From Curtobacterium flaccumfaciens (GTDB lineage Bacteria > Actinomycetota > Actinomycetes > Actinomycetales > Microbacteriaceae): 64,000 nt of DNA. Below, one piece after another: positions 63,343-64,000 of this stretch (position 1 is the stretch's first letter; each line of letters starts with the position of its first letter). The stretch is from positions 3,224,001 to 3,288,000 of the forward strand of contig CP121450.1 of NCBI GenBank assembly GCA_029689965.1, given 5' to 3'. A model generated the notes under the pieces. That model saw only the letters and a program-made list of their open reading frames with translations. It had not been told where the DNA came from and did not search any database. The position numbers and the translations under genes are program-made.

Positions 63343-64000
63343 CTACGACGTGACCGGGTAGTCGCAGTAGGCGAACCACAGCGAGTCCGGCGACCACGGC
63401 GGCACGTTCACGGTGCCCTGGCCGCCGTCGAGCACGACGAGCGTCTCCGGCACCACGGCGATCCGCGCCCCGCGGGCGAGCGCACCGGGCAGCAGCCGCA
63501 GCTCGACCCGGTGGTCCGCCGGGTGCCCCTGCACGCCGGGCTCGTACGACAGGTAGAGCAGGTGCGCGCCGTCCGGCGACACGTGCGGGAACCAGTTCAC
63601 CCGCTCGTCGTTCGTGATCTGCACCGGCTCGGTCGACCCTGGCCACAGGGCCGCGAGCTGCGCCGTGCCGGGGGTGAACCGCTCGGTGTTGAACAGGAGC
63701 ACGTCGCCGGCGAACGCGCAGCCGTCGTCGGGGAACGCGTCACGGGTGAGGAAGGTCGGCTCCCCGGTCGCCGGGTCGACGAGTGCCACGTCCGTGGTCC
63801 AGTCGCCGTCCTCGGACAGCTCACCGACGATCGCCGCGAGGGTCTCGCCGTCCGATGCGATGCCGTGCAGGTAGAACTTCCGGACGACCGGCATCGCGGT
63901 CGTCACGTCGGTGAGGGTCGCCGCCGCTCCCCGGCCGGCAGCGGGATCCGGTAGAGGTCCCCGTCGCGGCCGCTCACCACGACGGAGTTGCCCGAGGGGT
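63343..64000 (-). CDS. TolB/PD40-like beta-propeller protein, partial (frameshifted)
   Basis: The 5' part lies beyond the window. The visible 219 or so residues contain WD40-like PD40 blades: VNWFPHVSPDGAHLLYLSYEPG and VPPWSPDSLWFAYCDYP, the typical 'SPDG...l.Y' repeat of TolB-like propellers. A break near 63935 joins SGNSVVVSGRDGDLYRIPLPAGE to LTDVTTAMPVVRKFYLHGIASDG. No signal peptide can be judged because the start is missing. Stop at 63343-63345. Function not inferable. Confidence 0.75.
   Translation of the reverse strand, partial: PLGQLRRGERPRRGPLPDPAAGRGAAATLTDVTTAMPVVRKFYLHGIASDGETLAAIVGELSEDGDWTTDVALVDPATGEPTFLTRDAFPDDGCAFAGDVLLFNTERFTPGTAQLAALWPGSTEPVQITNDERVNWFPHVSPDGAHLLYLSYEPGVQGHPADHRVELRLLPGALARGARIAVVPETLVVLDGGQGTVNVPPWSPDSLWFAYCDYPVTS

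Overview
The window is GC-rich actinobacterial chromosome. GTG starts are frequent, GTGA/ATGA stop-start overlaps are common, and the gene neighbourhoods are actinobacterial: topA-tmk-holB beside a reduced Tad pilus locus, SRP RNA-dnaX-recR, and cyclase-MscS. The proteins look most like those of Microbacteriaceae, and Curtobacterium is my best genus guess (inference, no search run). Nothing resembles a prophage, plasmid, transposase or CRISPR array; this is core chromosome with a heavy load of small intergenic repeats.

One property affects every entry. About 38 of 52 protein genes need one to four single-base frame corrections, including genes a cell cannot lose (topA, tmk, holB, dnaX, rplJ, rplL). 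Most corrections restore one base in a short G/C run. I read this as indel error in the assembly, not gene decay, and give each such gene as one CDS spanning its fragments with approximate frameshift positions.

Layout. 0.2-2.4 kb: membrane-anchored Ltp-type protein, lone AraC-type DNA-binding domain, tRNA-Thr, TetR regulator. 2.6-10.2 kb, minus strand: Tad pilus genes followed by topA, tmk and holB. 10.8-17.1 kb: acetyl-CoA synthetase, RidA and a DUF4177 protein, bifunctional PBP with PASTA domains, metallophosphoesterase, tRNA-Pro. 17.4-24.6 kb: a NarL-type two-component pair, a flavin monooxygenase, a repeat island, thymidine kinase, and a three-gene signalling set (kinase, apparent pseudokinase, regulator). 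24.7-30.7 kb: SOS-box-linked radical SAM protein, malate:quinone oxidoreductase, asd, lysC, recR. 30.7-38.2 kb: dnaX, SRP RNA, an NAD(P)-binding protein, ackA-pta, tRNA-Ser. 38.5-45.4 kb: PH-domain membrane protein, HerA-like ATPase, two MFS exporters, a TetR regulator, a lipoprotein. 45.6-51.8 kb: apparent operon of nucleotide cyclase, MscS channel with cyclic-nucleotide-binding-like domain, cystathionine beta-synthase and cystathionine gamma-synthase. 52.1-64 kb: ABC exporter, amino acid permease, AbiEi/DUF559-type protein, rplJL, an OmpR-type two-component system divergent from a MacB-like ABC transporter, and a partial beta-propeller protein.

The best candidate for an undercharacterised system is the cyclase/MscS pair at 48181-51835. 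The genes overlap, and the residues normally needed for cyclase metal binding and for cyclic-nucleotide binding are changed in both. A second theme is dispersed palindromic repeats: one GGAGGCgCGG/CCGcGCCTCC family recurs about a dozen times, three of them inside coding sequence for disordered linkers.
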